Notes: a model not told the origin generated them from the sequence alone. A stretch of 64,000 bases of DNA from Anseranas semipalmata (GCA_013399115.1 VXAA01001969.1:90191-154190), one strand, 5' to 3'. Positions 36,660 to 50,272 are shown, numbered from the stretch's first letter. Translations and numbers: made by a program.

Positions 36660-39600
36660 ATACAATTACTATTTATCAAAATTGTCAAGTCATTTTAACT
36701 TATTAATAACATCCTAGAAGTATTCTAGCCAGCTCATTTATACCAAACATGAGTGCTTCCTTTCTGTTGTTCAGACACAAAATTACAAGAATCTCAAGGC
36801 AAGGGAGTGTTCTGACTTAAATTAACTATTTTAACTTTTTTGGTGAATCACCAAGAAAATCCCACCTGAAAAATATTTCAAACAAAAGTAACTTATCAGG
36901 AATGCAAGGTTTTTCCTTTTCCTGTATGTGATTTTTAAGTCACAGGCACGCAGGCTAGGACTGGAACTCCAAAATATAAGCTTCTTCAAAACCAGGACTG
37001 CAGCTTGCTATTGTTACTGAACAAGCTCAGAAGACGAATATATGTTGTGAAATAAAAAGAGGGCTTCTACTTCTTCACAAACTCTTCTCACACTCACTAG
37101 TCATAAATTGCAAAGTTTAAGGAAGCTAACAGATGCACTAGACAACACAGTATTTAGAAGATACAAATGGCATACAAACGACTTCCTCAATGTGAAGTTT
37201 TAAAAATAATCACATCAGTTTGTTTGATCTGCACAGTTTACGTAAAGAATTAAAATTTACCTAATATTTAGGTAAAGAAATCAGATAACATAGGAAGTAG
37301 GAGAATAGAATCAAAACAAGAAAATTGATATTGGTATTAGATCCCTTTTCTGCTGAATGTAATGTTATGCAAGTTCTGAACGTACATTCACCAGATCAGT
37401 GTACAAGAATACGATGGCTGATGCTAACCCTTGTGAAGTGTGACCAACTCCTCATTAAGCAAGTCCTTCAGGCACTAGTACAGCTCTATATCAATGACAA
37501 ACAAGACCAAATGTATTTCTCCAGTGGTCTTGAGATGACATCAGCGGAAGCACAACATATATTGCCCTGATTCAAAACTACTCAGACATGGACAAGGCTT
37601 TATAATCATGAGCTTCTGGTACATAATACAAGAGAAATATTCACGATCAGAATCCAGAAAGGCTGGCCAATATGCAAACATCCCTCACATGGTCTTGTTA
37701 GCAGCTTGGTAAAAGTTCCTACATCTAAGCATCCACAGAAAAAAGAATTGGATTTAGCTGTCAACATATTCGGTCTAAAATGTTTCAATCTATTCTAATT
37801 CTAAGATGTGTCTGTCCATAATTTTGGAATACAATGGAATTAAACCAATGCTTAATTTCCTTAATGATCTGTCTAGATTTAATGTTGGATTCATTTAGCA
37901 TGAACAAGTCACATACTTTATAGTCAGCCTAACAGCTTTCCTTGGCAAATTAAAGCTTGTTTCAAGACCTGTATTCACACCTTGACATTCACACCATCTC
38001 TTCAGAGCATGTTTGATGAAAATGCGTGTATCATAAGATCTAGTATGAAAGTGTTTCTTCAAGGATTCAATTTATGCGTTTCTATGAAAGATTGCGTTTT
38101 ATATTAAATTCAGTCCTTGAAATACTGTAAGTACTGTACAGCCTTTAGTTTCCATTCTGTAACTTCTAATATTAAATTAATATTTGTTTAGCAAAATGTT
38201 TTAAAGGTGTAAGAATTCTCAACTCTATGGTTCAAGCCAGTGATCTAAAGAAAGAGTAGATTTGCAGTATAGTAGTAGGTAAATTACTTTACTAACACAA
38301 TTTTAATCCCCTGTCTAGCCTATTGCTCTCATGACAGTCATCAGTGGATGTAATACACAGAAAATAAATCTGTTTCAACTATACACTTTACAGCATTAAC
38401 TTTTAAATTAAACCAAGACTATTGGTTTAAGAATATTTCAGAATATTTTTCTGCTTTCCCCTTAAATTTGCTGATGTCTTTAACTGAGACTTGTACTTTT
38501 CAAAGCAACACTAATGATTTATAAAATATATTGATGCAGTAATATATCTGTGTGCTTCAGTTATAGCTACCTGATTTGTCAAAATTGTCTCTACACTACA
38601 GAGCAGTCTATAAACATGAACTGGATTTAGCATTGAACAATTAACTGTATTTAGCATTGTAATAGTTTAAAAACATAATTTGGTGGGAATCACTTGCATC
38701 GAGTTACGAGACTGAGACAGACAACTAATTATAACCAACACTAACAGAAAACAAACAGGACTTATACCCTCTTAAAATGGTTCATTATATTAGTAAGTGA
38801 ATGATCATTTACTGATGGCAAAAAATAAACTACTTAGTAATCAGAATTCTGTTAGGAAAAGCCGCATATTCATAGCATGTTTTGCAGATAATTTATCTAC
38901 AAGAATCAAAAAAGCTTGGTAACATGGACAAGTTTACAATTCAGTAATAAAAATCATAAAGCATGTAACTGTTCTAGGAGGTTAGACCAAAACATCTAAG
39001 AATACATCAAGCTGATGGAAGCTGCAAGTCTGCAGAAAACAAATCACATAAATCACTAACGTTATCCACATACTGAGTAGGCCTAAAAAGATGCAGTACA
39101 CAGTGAGTGCAAAGACCACATAATCAGTGTCTAATTTATTGCTTCAGTAAAGAAAAAGAAGGATATCAGAACATGCAAATGTGACCAAATACCACTATTT
39201 AAATACAGCTTTACTCCTACTGAAACCACCATCTAGAATTTATGGGATACTGTTCTAACACCTTCAGAAGAACTTTTTCCTTAGAGACAGCTAAATTTAG
39301 CCACAGCAGACTAAAGGTAGGATAAAAGAGTATCTATAGGAAAAACTAACCTCAGCCACATCAACATATGTGGAGGAAAGGCAAGGCCCTAGAATCACAA
39401 ACTGGAAGCATTTTGACTGGTATCAGAGGCACAAGGATTCCTTCAGATTCCTGTGCAAACTACTGCTTTCAAAAATTATGAAGGAACTTGAACAGGTGAA
39501 AAAATTCTAGACCAGAAGCAGGAATACCAAAAACAGCCAGAGAAGTACTGAGTCAGAAAAAGCTCTAGGCAGCTGAGATGCCTGTCCCACAGGTGTGATA

Positions 39601-40597
39601 CTGACCCACAGCAGATATCTGGAGAAGACTGTATAAACAGGGCACACGTGCAGTGATACATACACAGCTCATACACATTTGCCAGTAAGAAACAAGTGCA
39701 ATATTATTGCCCATGAATGTCAACATGATGTAATTAGACTGAATAAAATGGAATTATTGACAAACAAAGTGGATTTATTTGGAAAGAATTCTGAAGAGGA
39801 AGCTCTTGTGAAGACACCTGAACACTCTTGTTCACCTCTTTTCTTTGCTGTTAGTACAGTCCCTACAACCCTAAAAACAAGCAGTAAAAATCAGTATGTG
39901 TGAAGCACAGCTAAAATTCTTCAAAACGCTGAAAAACTTTAAGAGTTAGAGTTACAGCTCATTATAAGGTGGATTTTGGGGTTGTTCTCTATATCATCTT
40001 CAATTTACTTAGAACTAACTTATGTCAGTGAAATAATACCAGTGCTAAAGGAAAATGGCTAGAATCTTGGCTTTGAAACATTTACGGCAATATGCAGCAG
40101 CTGAAACCATGCCAAAAGGTGTAACTTTTGCTTAGATAATTAATTCTGTTTACCACCCAGTCATAATCAATTACTATATATTCATCCAGTGTGGAATATT
40201 TTCTTCTCCCTTCTTTGCACTGGTACAAATCATAAACTTATTTTGAAAGGGATCCAGATGTAAACCTTCAATATTTCTGTAGGCAAAATAAGCTACGACG
40301 TATGTTCTTCTTGGCAAATATAACATGCAAAAGGTGCCTGGAGATATGCTATACTGATTATGAGATATTATTGTGAGGTTTTATTATCCTTCTAAACAAT
40401 AAAACAAGAAAAGAAACCAACATAAAAGCAAGCAGTTCTGCACCAGATGTAAGAGTTTAATGCTATCCATCCCTGACTAGCATTTGAAACATGTGCTTCA
40501 AATACGAAACTTTTCTAAGTCTCCCCAGGTGAGCAGTTGATCTTATCTTGCAATTTCTGCTTATTTTCAAACAGTGCACAGCACGATCTAGCAGTCA
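36660..40597. other. Non-coding AT-rich DNA, no gene recognised
   Basis: Almost 4 kb of plain AT-rich sequence. It holds a 17-base AT palindrome at 38,168-38,184 (AATATTAA, A, TTAATATT). No exon or transposon is recognised. Confidence 0.65.
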
Positions 40598-40615
40598 AAT
40601 GATCTTAAGATCATT
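40598..40615. repeat. 18-base perfect palindrome
   Basis: AATGATCTTAAGATCATT reads the same on both strands. Each half holds a TGAT word of homeodomain/PBX type. It lies ten bases before a G-quadruplex motif. Confidence 0.8.
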
Positions 40616-40624
40616 AAGAGAGGA

Positions 40625-40640
40625 GGGGGGGGAGGGAGGG
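40625..40640 (+). repeat. G-quadruplex motif
   Basis: Eight G, A, three G, A, three G. The run of eight can supply two G3 tracts with a two-base loop, so the four-tract rule is met with loops of 2, 1 and 1 bases. Short loops favour a stable parallel quadruplex. The surrounding 40,616-40,641 is all purine on this strand. Confidence 0.8.
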
Positions 40641-40641
40641 A

Positions 40642-43600
40642 CTTTTTCTTCAACACCATCTTCCTCAAGTAAACAGTACATTCAGAAGAGAAATTTCATT
40701 GCAGTATCAACTCAATCTTAGCATGGGACAAAAGTGTGTGGAAATGTTTGGGGTTTGTCCTCCCCACTCACTCTTTCCCTTTTAAGAGATCTTTCCTATG
40801 ATCCTTCTTGCAGTTAGAAGAAAATCTTCACTCAATCTTAAAATCCCAGAATTTAAAAATACCTTTTGGTCACACATGATGGAAAAGGTTTACACAGATG
40901 TACTAAAACAGTTGATCCACAAGATTGGTGCCAAGTTCCTCCTCTTCAATAGGTCTGAATACATTTCTTGCACACAACTAGTTCTAAAATAGAGGTTCTG
41001 AAATCTCTGAAGGAGACACATATACAACCATAAATTCCTACTGTATTTTTGGTAACTAACAAAATGATATGCCAATTAATGAAAAAAAAAAAAAGAGTAT
41101 TTCCAGGAAAGGTTTTTCAGATGGACACTCTCTTTCTTTTCTTAGATTCTCTTCCATAAAGTCTACCTTTAAGGAGGAAAAACATCTGCAAAAAAAGTCT
41201 CAGGTTAGTATTTTCTTTGAAGTGGACATCATGGAGAGTTAAATGAAGTTAATATACATGCAAACAAGTAGTGAATCAACTTTCACTTTTGATAAATTAT
41301 GAAGATGTTTGTTCTCCTCAGCAGACATCTGTAAAGGCTTGACTGTTAAAAGGAGCATTTAGCTTCCTTCAGAGAAATGTGAAGTATACTGCTACTAAAT
41401 TCTGCTTTCCAACTGTTTCTTATTTACAGTAGAGTTATTAAATATTTATTACAGCAGAAAGCAAGCATTTTAAGTTGTCCTAATTCAGTGTCTTTCAGCC
41501 TAACGAAAAAGTGAAATAGGTTGCTTAGATTTTTTTTTTATATGAACCTACAACATCATTGCCAAGAAACAAATGGGCCTCCACCACTTGACAAGGCCTA
41601 TATACAAAAATATATTTGCCTGATCTTCTGACAACTTGCTGTTTGACAGCTTGCTAAATAAGGAGAGCAACACTACAATAATAGTTGACAGATGCTGTTT
41701 CCACTAACTCTCAAATTCCTAAAACCTTTCCAAAAACACATGCAGAAACTGATCTGCTTGTCTGTCGACTTCAGATTCCAAGCAGTGATGTTCTGATACT
41801 ACTGGCCTATCAATTTACACAGGATATTTTTATGTTATTCAAATGCACAAGAACCACAAATGACAAAAAAACAAAACAAACAAAACAAAACAAAACAAAA
41901 CACATCTAGCAGAACTGCTTGTATTTTTACTTACAAAACACACTACTTACAAGCAACACGTGTGGGAAGTTTTTAGAATCTAAATTTAAAATTTGAACAT
42001 AGTGTTAAGTTACACTTGCCAAATAATCAAGTCTCTTCCATTTTCTGGCACCTGGTTATGAGGAAAACCACACCATCCTGTTTATCATTCTGTGCTCACC
42101 TGCATCTTACATATCTTTTTCATTTTGTATGGGCTAGCCGTATCAGAATGAAGGGTAGAAATGCTATTGCTGAAGAACACCTAACCTAGCCAATAGGTCT
42201 GAAACACCGGTGTTGATTTCTTATAAAACTAAGTTCCATGTCTATTAGTTTTCAAGTTCATAAATGCCATAAAACAAAGTCATGCTCTTCTTAATAATTA
42301 ATGTCATTTGCACAAGCTTGCTGACAAAATCTAAAATGTTTGCCTTCAGCAAAGAGTTTTCACCACTCCTTTGTGATCTGCCCTTTGAATTGGAGTGCTG
42401 GCAGATTTTTTGCTATTTATTGGGAAGCATAAGCAAGAACAGATCCTAAACTGTATGTTCAAGCTTGTGAGCTGTCGATGAGATTTCTTTCTAATGAGTC
42501 ACTGGACTTCAGTAGAGATATGACTAATCTCATCTCAACTACCTACATGACAGGCATTTAGTAAATAATACCAAAGTGGGGGATCCCAAACAAAATACCT
42601 CCTTTTTGTACTACATCTTTACCACAACACTGAGATACTTGCTATTTTTGAGAGTCCAAATCTGTAAAGATCTGAATACTCCAACAGAAAGACAGAAGAG
42701 GCCACACTCAGTATGCTGAACTTGAAATGACCAGTGAAGTTGAAATGTCATGGTGAGGTTTGTGCCACTCAATGCAGCCCATTACTGAAAGAGAGAGCAC
42801 GCAGCAGCTGAAGACATGGAGAGGGTGATTTTCATGAAAATATCTCCACTCAAGCAGTAATGGTGTGAAGTGTAACGTGAGGTAGAGGAGGTATGAAGTA
42901 CAGTTGCCTTTTCCTCAAGTCTAGGACATACACACCTACACTACATGAACATCTCTGAACAAACAAGTTTGCTCCACCTCACTCGCGGATTTGATTTTTC
43001 CTTCCATATTACCACCAAACATAAAAGCTCAGCAGTATCACACATGGAATTCCGTCCCACTTCCAGCCAGAACAGACAACTGTATCTTATGAAAATAAAA
43101 AATCCTATAGGAAAAAAAATATATTTTAGGGGTGCTTTGATATTCAAAGAAAGCCTGACTTCTATATAGATTATCCCTGATGGCACATGAACCAGGACAT
43201 GGGTTAACAAAAAGTAAAGATATGCTATGCATTTCCTTTCCAGGCTATCCCAAATACTTTCTTCTGGGAGAAATGTTAACCATAGCCCAAAGGTAAACAA
43301 GGTTTATAGGTAACACAGGGCCTTTGGGAGGGCAGGAAGTCATTCTTAATTTGATCTCTGGCATTCAGAGGTGGTGTGCAGGCTACAGCAGAAAATATCT
43401 CAGTGCTTACCTAAACCACTAGTTCATAAAATAAGGTCTGCAAGGCTTAATGCTCTATAGCTGTTCCACAGAACCCTTTTGAAGAGTAACATTTACCACC
43501 TGATCTCCATGTGGCTCTACTGATATTTCATAAGAAACCCTGAAGGATATTGTGGTCCACCGGTTACTTGAATCGTTATTTAATTTCACTGGGCAAGACT

Positions 43601-44497
43601 TCAATGGCCTGGCTGCTATAGGTAGGCAAATAATATTTTTAAAAATTATTTATATAATACGTGTGTCTGGGGAGTGGGGGTGTTATGTACCTCTATCTGA
43701 AGCAGTTTTCGTATTTCAGTCAGGGACTTGTTTCTGTTCGCATCAGCCAGGGAAGAACAAACAAAATGGTTTCAGGATAAATCTAGGAGCTCTACAGATA
43801 CAAAGTACTTGATTGCTTCTTGACCATTCTTACACAATGCAAGATTTTGCAGACTTCAACTTGCCATAAAACTCCAATGCCAGTGTCACAAGCAGAAAGT
43901 TTTCAACTTAAGAACGCCCTGCAAAGCCAGGAGTCAGCCGTCTCTTCAGTTTTCTCCAGCAGCATTACAAAACATGATGCTCAACAAAGCACTCATCAAC
44001 CCATGCCACTCTGCTGAAAAATATTTCCTGAAGTGACAGCAGTGAAGGAAGGGAAGCTGACAATGTGTACTTCCCACAACTGAACACAAAAGTTATTTAA
44101 AAACTCCCAGTTAACATGGGGATTTTTAAATTCCTGAAGCTTTAACCTTCTCAAAATCTTTTGAGAGGAATAAAAGGCAGACCAGATAATGAAGCCAACC
44201 TATAAGCAAAAAAAGACAGAAAACAGATTTTCATATTCACTGAATTGACAGCTGGATAAATTACACAACTCATCTGTCTCTCTCCATTTCCTTTTATCCA
44301 TCATACTGTATTTATCCATCTCTTCCTCCACCTATCTTCAGCTTCAAAAAAGACATAGAGTACAGCTTAAATTATTAATTTTCTTTTCAGTTCCTTCTAA
44401 CACCAGTTTCAGTTCACTGACCTGGGTAACTCTGTGATTTACCTACTGCATTATCTACAACATTATGTATTATTAATTAAGTTTGGTCTCCTAAAGC
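40642..44497. other. Non-coding DNA, no gene recognised
   Basis: Holds an A run at about 41,081-41,093 and the CAAAA microsatellite near 41.9 kb. The minus-strand donor match TTTAG/GTAAGC near 43,411 is preceded by stops in all three frames. Nothing else is visible. Confidence 0.6.
41868..41901 (+). repeat. (CAAAA)n microsatellite
   Basis: Repeated CAAAA units with one CAAA unit, about 34 bases. It could be the decayed tail of a retroposon, but no body is recognised. Confidence 0.9.
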
Positions 44498-44511
44498 ATT
44501 TCCATGGCAAC
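44498..44511. promoter_or_regulatory. RFX-like site
   Basis: ATTTCCATGGCAAC fits one full half and much of the other half of the RFX consensus GTNRCCATGGYAAC. A TTAATTAA homeodomain-type word lies about 20 bases before it. RFX factors control ciliary and neural genes. The target, if any, is unknown. Confidence 0.25.
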
Positions 44512-44566
44512 ATATCAAAATAAAACACTCACATTTGTCTGGCATATAAAATAATTTCTTCCTTCC

Positions 44567-44586
44567 TTTTTTTTTTTTTTCCCCCC
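44567..44586 (+). repeat. T14C6 tract
   Basis: Fourteen T followed by six C, preceded by CTTCCTTCC. A pure pyrimidine run. Confidence 0.85.
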
Positions 44587-47193
44587 ATCCTCAGAGAAAG
44601 TGAATTAAATACAGATTGCTCTGTTCCTGTAGCAGTAGCCAGATTAGCAACTGATACCCTAATCTTGCTCTCCCAGAATGAGCTGCAAATCTCCCAGAGC
44701 CTGTATTCCCTCTGTCATAGGTATTATTAATAAAAGTTTTCTGCCATGTTGACATATACTAGCTAAAAATGTAAAGTCTCCAAAGGTACTAAGTGCTCTC
44801 AACTTTCACCAATCACAAAAAGAAAAAGAAGAGGTGTTTCATGCAAAGACTAAATAAAAGGCTTTTTCAGAGTCACAACAAATGTAAAAATGCACTGAAC
44901 CACTGCCAGGAAAAACTGCAAGCTGCTTGCCCTCTCTCACCTAACTCAAATGTCTCGTACCTCCAGGGAAGGGAATCCCAGCCAACATTATATTTTATGT
45001 TTTCTGCAAAGTCATCATTGAATTTAATGTGTAGGACTGCAACAGATTATAGAAGAAAGGAGAACATCATTAGTAAAGCTATAAAAAGCTTGAGAAATTA
45101 TGTGGGGTGATGCACTCTGGTATTAACATTAATGCCAACTTTTATAGCTTGAAAAATACACTTGATATCCATAGCTTCACTGCCTACTCTTTCTTTCCTT
45201 CTTTTCCAGTAAAAAACATCCAACATTTTGTTCCACCAAAATATTCTTTTCTTTCAGTTAAGCACTAGTGTGGACTACAGGAGTAAGGAGGAAATGAAGG
45301 GTTGTGGCACTGCAGGGCTGGCACAGCCCAGTAGAACCTGCTGGCATTTCACCATTTAAATACTTTCTTCCTTATCAAACCATTTGTTCTCATTAGTAAT
45401 TTTTATGGCCTTTTCAGAGATTAATGTCAATAAATGAATTTCTTTGCACTTCTTATGGAAAAGCAAGCCAGATGTTGGTGTGAGTTTTATAAAACCTTTG
45501 CTCATTAATTTTCAGATACCTTTCTCCATGCAACAACTCTGGCGATACGAAATGAATACCATCCCCACCCTCCAAACCATCATCTCCTGTTGGTCTCTTT
45601 TGGCCTTTCTCTATTAGAGATAAAAGAAAAAAGAATAAAAGGAAAAAGGAGTGCTTGTTTCCCTTGGTGTTAGAATTTTAAGTCATAACGGAATAATCTC
45701 ACTCCCTCTGAAATCACAGAGCAGGGCACCTGAGCTTTCAAATGCTATAAATACAGAGGTAGAATTCCCACAGAATTTGAAAAGGAAATATTTCACCTGA
45801 TATATTCTTTTTAACAATATATTGTAAGATTGAAATTATTTCCTTATTATAAGCCTTAAAGGAAAGCATGCAGAAAGCATTAACATTATTCAACTTCAAT
45901 CTCTGCTGAAGATCAAAGTGGTAAAGCAGTTCTTAAAATGCAGCAAGGCAAACCTGAATTCCTCTTGGCTGTCACACAGGTAGCCGTGTTGGTGGGATAT
46001 GGTGCCCTCTGCTGCTCACAGAGCATCTCAGCCTGGCAGTATCACCACTTGTGCCCACTCCAGTAATTGATACTCTAGTTGCTCCAAGCACCAAGGCCAC
46101 GACTTGGTGTCCTTTTAAGCCAAGCGGTAATGCTCCAGACGCATGCCCTTGCACCACTCGGCAGCCACAGAGCCTTGCACACCCTGCTGCTTTCCTGGTG
46201 AGAAAGTGAGAACGATTGAGACAGCAGGCATCAGCTGTCCGGCGAGTCACCGCCAGCCGCCCTCACTTTTGGATGCTGCTGAGCAGAAGCAGACTAAAGG
46301 AGTCCACATCCAACCACCGGGACACAGCAGCCTAGTCCTGGAGCAGCACCGGCACCCTGGAGCTACTGACATACAGGCAGACAGACAGCCCCTCACTCGC
46401 TGCTGCATTGCCACTGCTTTTCTGCCAGCAGAAGGCTGGGGCTCCTTCCCTGCTAATGAACTAGGATGAAGTCGTGTTAAAGTGCAGCCCTGCAGACTGC
46501 TGAGGAAAGCTGATCAAACGCAGGGCTCACGGTTTTCATCCACTGCTGAAATCTGGACAGACTCATGACTCATGGCACCTGGGGTGTGAATTAAAGCCAA
46601 CAAAACCTGAAAGCTGTGAAACAATGTGTTTTTAAGCTCTTATTCTACCCTACAGATAATTCTGCTTCCTGAGGCTAAACAACCAAAATGCAAGCCACTG
46701 TACTCACGCTGTTAGATTCAGCAGTTCTTCAGACCTCCTGATCTACGAAGACTGGACTTCCTCCAGTCTCAAGAATAAATGGTTCCATGCCAGTTAGTTG
46801 TAAAGGTTCCCATCAGCACTGATGACATAAATTTTTTGATATATTTCATTTTTATATGCCCAGACTATCAAACAGAAAAAAAAATTGCCATTTATGTTCC
46901 ATAAATAATTATTTTGACAGCGATATTGTTAAATGTTGTAAGCGTTTCATCATGCACTTCAAATATTAAAAATTTGATCCATACATAATTCTGGCTGGAA
47001 CCTAAGGACACAGAATTGCTCCATGGCCAAAAATGTGAACACCTCTTTTAAACGTAAGTTCCCAGCACAGATAATCACATTTATAAATTCTATAGTATTT
47101 CTCTTGAGGCATTTTCTAATTTGGATTAACATCTGCTCTTCACACAAATAGAGTAAAAATTTTAGTCTAAGAATATTTGCATAAAATGGAGCC
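44587..47193. other. Non-coding DNA with a GC patch
   Basis: The stretch 45,360-45,540 is complex and repeat-free and may be conserved non-coding DNA. From about 45,970 to 46,480 GC rises, with CpGs at GTCCGGCGAGTCACCGCCAG, near 46,240. Open frames there run on both strands (92 and 108 codons) and match nothing I know. A weak donor CTG/GTGAGA lies at 46,198. Confidence 0.45.
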
Positions 47194-47211
47194 TTTTTTT
47201 TTTTTTTTTTT
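47194..47211 (-). repeat. Poly(T), 18 bases
   Basis: An uninterrupted T run, poly(A) on the minus strand. No recognised retroposed body. Confidence 0.9.
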
Positions 47212-47557
47212 CTAACTGCCAAATTAAGGCTTCTACACCATCGTGGTTATGCTTAAGAAAGGTGTTCCACATATATCCTTTGTCATGTCAACTATTTCAA
47301 ACAAACAACAAAAAGATTGTCATACTGGTCACTGTCACTGGTAGAGCAATTCCAGTATGTTTTGGTTTTGCTTCTGTAACTAGATCCATTAAATAACTAA
47401 GATTTTTGCATAACTATTTGTCTACATCATAATAAATATATAATCTTACTATTATAAATCTCATTCTAAACAAAATATTTATTTACCCACACTGCCTGAA
47501 AATTTGGACAACACTTGGAATTTCACAGGTAATGATTTGGCATGTCATGCCAAAGGA

Positions 47558-47579
47558 AACAACAACAACAACAACAAAC
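47558..47579 (+). repeat. (AAC)7 microsatellite
   Basis: Seven AAC units. Confidence 0.9.
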
Positions 47580-48673
47580 ATGCTTCTTGCAAATAAATAT
47601 ATGAGACTCATTTAAAAAAATGTGTATGCAAAATTGTATTTAGACCCATCTTTTATTATTTTTGGTTTTGGCAGTGAAGGAGGCAGGCTGGCTTGGTTAG
47701 ATAAAACTAGCACTTTGTTCAGATCTAGCACTTTATGAAATCATCACAATACAATTTAAATCACTGGCTCGTTTCATTATTATTATTTTTTGTAAGCGGA
47801 CGCCACCCTCTTCCTCTCCAACACTGACTGAGACTCAGCCTCAGCGTACCTGTTTGGACATCAGCATTGAGAAGAAACTAAGCACAGTTCATGCTGAACA
47901 ACATCTCTACTTCTGTTATGAGTCAGTGCCCACAAACTTCCATTTTGCACATCCTGCATTTCGGAGAAAGCTGGGTCCAATGTACCTTCCTTCAAAAGTA
48001 ATACGATACTTTCACCACCCGGTTTCTGCAAGAAAGGCTCTGGGATAAATGAAAGGTAAAATCCTTGGAAAAATAAACTCGAGTCTGTAAAATATTAGCC
48101 AATGTTTTCATAACTTTTCCAGCATCTATAGTTTCTAATAGATCAACTGTGACTGTATAAAGCTACACGGAGAAGTCTGAGCTACAGAGGTGGACATACT
48201 GCAACTTTCCCTATGACACACAGTTATCACAAGCTCCAAACTTACTGAAAAGTACTACTTTGGTCATAATTTGTATTTTATATAACTGAAGGTGAACCAC
48301 AACACGTAACTTTCTATCAGATTTTTCAGCTGTCTTATTTCAGGGCAGTTTATCAACTTCAGTAGCTGTTACTGTATGAAACAAATGCATATTTTCCCCA
48401 TGTTAAAGCGACTTAAAGCATCTTTTTCATACTAGCAACTCAAATACACATGAAAATTGAAATATTTTTCAGATGATTCTCACAGAGAACATAGACTTGT
48501 TCACTGTATGATCACTGCTGGAATAATGCAACATCTACAGTGACTAATTGAAGTTACATGCTACTTGTGTTTACTTCTCTTTTTCTCTAATTGTTTTAGA
48601 CCAAGAAGATATTTCTTCTCTGCCTGCCATGCACTGTTGGCCATAACCTTTTCATGAATTTTCCTTCCCTTAC
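47580..48673. other. Non-coding DNA with a small GC rise
   Basis: Around 47,800-48,050 GC rises and a frame of about 80 codons is open (+), ending at a TAA at 48,046-48,048. The acceptor before it is poor and the peptide is not recognised, so I do not call an exon. Confidence 0.4.
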
Positions 48674-48823
48674 CTAGGTTGTTACTTACAGTCTGCAGCA
48701 TGTTTCCCACTGCTAGTATAAGCCCTGATGAAGATGAAAGACCTTCAAATGGTGACCAGCTTTGCTCTAAAACATGATGAACAAGTACCTTGACACTTAG
48801 AGACTTGTTCAATAGAGACATTT
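48674..48823 (-). other. Possible exon, 150 bases, product not recognised
   Basis: On the minus strand the acceptor GAGAGTCTCTTCTACAG precedes an open frame, and CTAG/GTAAGG is a strong donor. Phase is 1 at both ends, a symmetric exon of 50 codons. An alternative donor, ACT/GTAAGT, lies 16 bases earlier. The peptide is rich in Ser, Leu and Val (it includes MSLLNKSLSVKVLVHHVLEQ), without Cys, and looks like a folded extracellular or helical segment, but I cannot assign a family. The whole open frame is 119 codons (48,561-48,920) and begins at ATG. An A-rich run just before the acceptor weakens the pyrimidine tract. Confidence 0.18.
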
Positions 48824-50272
48824 CTGTAGAAGAGACTCTCACCTTTTTTTTTTTTCTTTGATTTCTAGACAGTGAATATTCAGCAGCTGTTTGTTCAAAT
48901 CTGGTAATTTCACATGGCATAAAAAAAAATCCCTAACTTGAGCGACTGATTTACTGTTATTCCACATTGCCAGAGAATAATAAAAGGGGCTTGGTGGGAA
49001 AACTCTTCCTTTTACATAACTGTGAGGGACAAGACACAAAGGTCATTAGGAGCTCTCTATCTGCAGATTTTATGTTGTGTGGATCGTAACTACTGCTAGA
49101 AAAATCCCTTCCAAATGGCACTAGCAAAATGAACACCAGTATTTTCCAGACTTTAGATTTATTTAAAACTCTGGACTTAGAGATCAAAATGTTAAAACCT
49201 CTTCAGCTGCAACACACCCAGAATACAATAAATATAAACTTTGGAAGGAAATGTTTGTAAAGATATTCAAAATAGTTTACCATTCCAGTACTTGCAGTTT
49301 AGCCCATGACCTCTTTTAATTCTGGCCAAGCTTAGGAATGATTTATTTCTATCTAAACAGTTTTGCTAACTTGAAAATTTAGAAAAGAATAGCCTAAAGA
49401 TGTTCCTTGCAGAGAAAATATTTGCAGTAAAGTGTCATCTAGCATCAGGAAGACATCAGCCTACCACAGTTCTTCTACTTCTTAGCAAGAGGAAAACTAT
49501 AAATCATAAACCACTTCGGTCTCCCCTCCTGCTCTAGAATCAGTCAAATAAACCCTCTTAATGCTAAAATTACATCCTAGCTTATGAAAATATGCTGCAA
49601 ACTACACATTGCTTCAGCCCTTCATAGTATTTGTACGGTGCATCAGGAATGCTGAGTCATTTGCATTTGTTTCTTAAAACAAAACGTGTGCTTCAGTGTG
49701 GTACCCAAATTATTTACAAAAGACCAAACAGAGGTGCAGAAATCTGCTTGAAGGTTTTAAGGTTTTAGGCAATTTATCTAAACTTTATTTTTTTTTCCTT
49801 TTAAAGAATTAAAGAAAAAAAAAGAAACAAAACCCTTGCTTTTCTATCAGAAATAGATTTTCATTTTGTCTGGCTAATTAGAACTTATAGTGTTGGTGAA
49901 AGGCACTGCAGACAGTCCTGGAAACTGAAGTCATTTATTTACTCATAGAACAAGCATAAGCCATACAAGCACTTGCCCCAAGAGCCCAGTTAAAGGCATC
50001 TTGGTCCTGACCAGGAGAGACAGCTCGTGGAGGCTGAAAAGAGTGCCTCGTTTTCCACTCCCATTCCACCTGTGACTTTTAATATTAAAAAAAAATAAAG
50101 AGCATGGGAGAAAAGTAAGTTTATGATATAGCATCAGTTAAAAGTTCAAAGTCTTCAGAAATGGGATTTGAAAGTCTGCCCACTTTCAATGGACCATCAG
50201 ATGTCCATGAGGTCACTGATGTGGCTTTAGGTCTTTATTACTAAGCAAATAGATAACAGCTTAGGAACCTTC

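Noticed and set aside
40616..40641. Purine run as the polypurine tract of an endogenous retrovirus LTR
   Set aside because: It is not followed by a TG-starting LTR-like sequence, and no gag, pol or primer-binding site is visible nearby.
43411..43440. Minus-strand donor TTTAG/GTAAGC as an exon end
   Set aside because: All three frames before it contain stops close by.
47800..48055. Open frame with raised GC as a coding exon
   Set aside because: The preceding acceptor is poor and a stop falls just before the donor-like GTAAAA.
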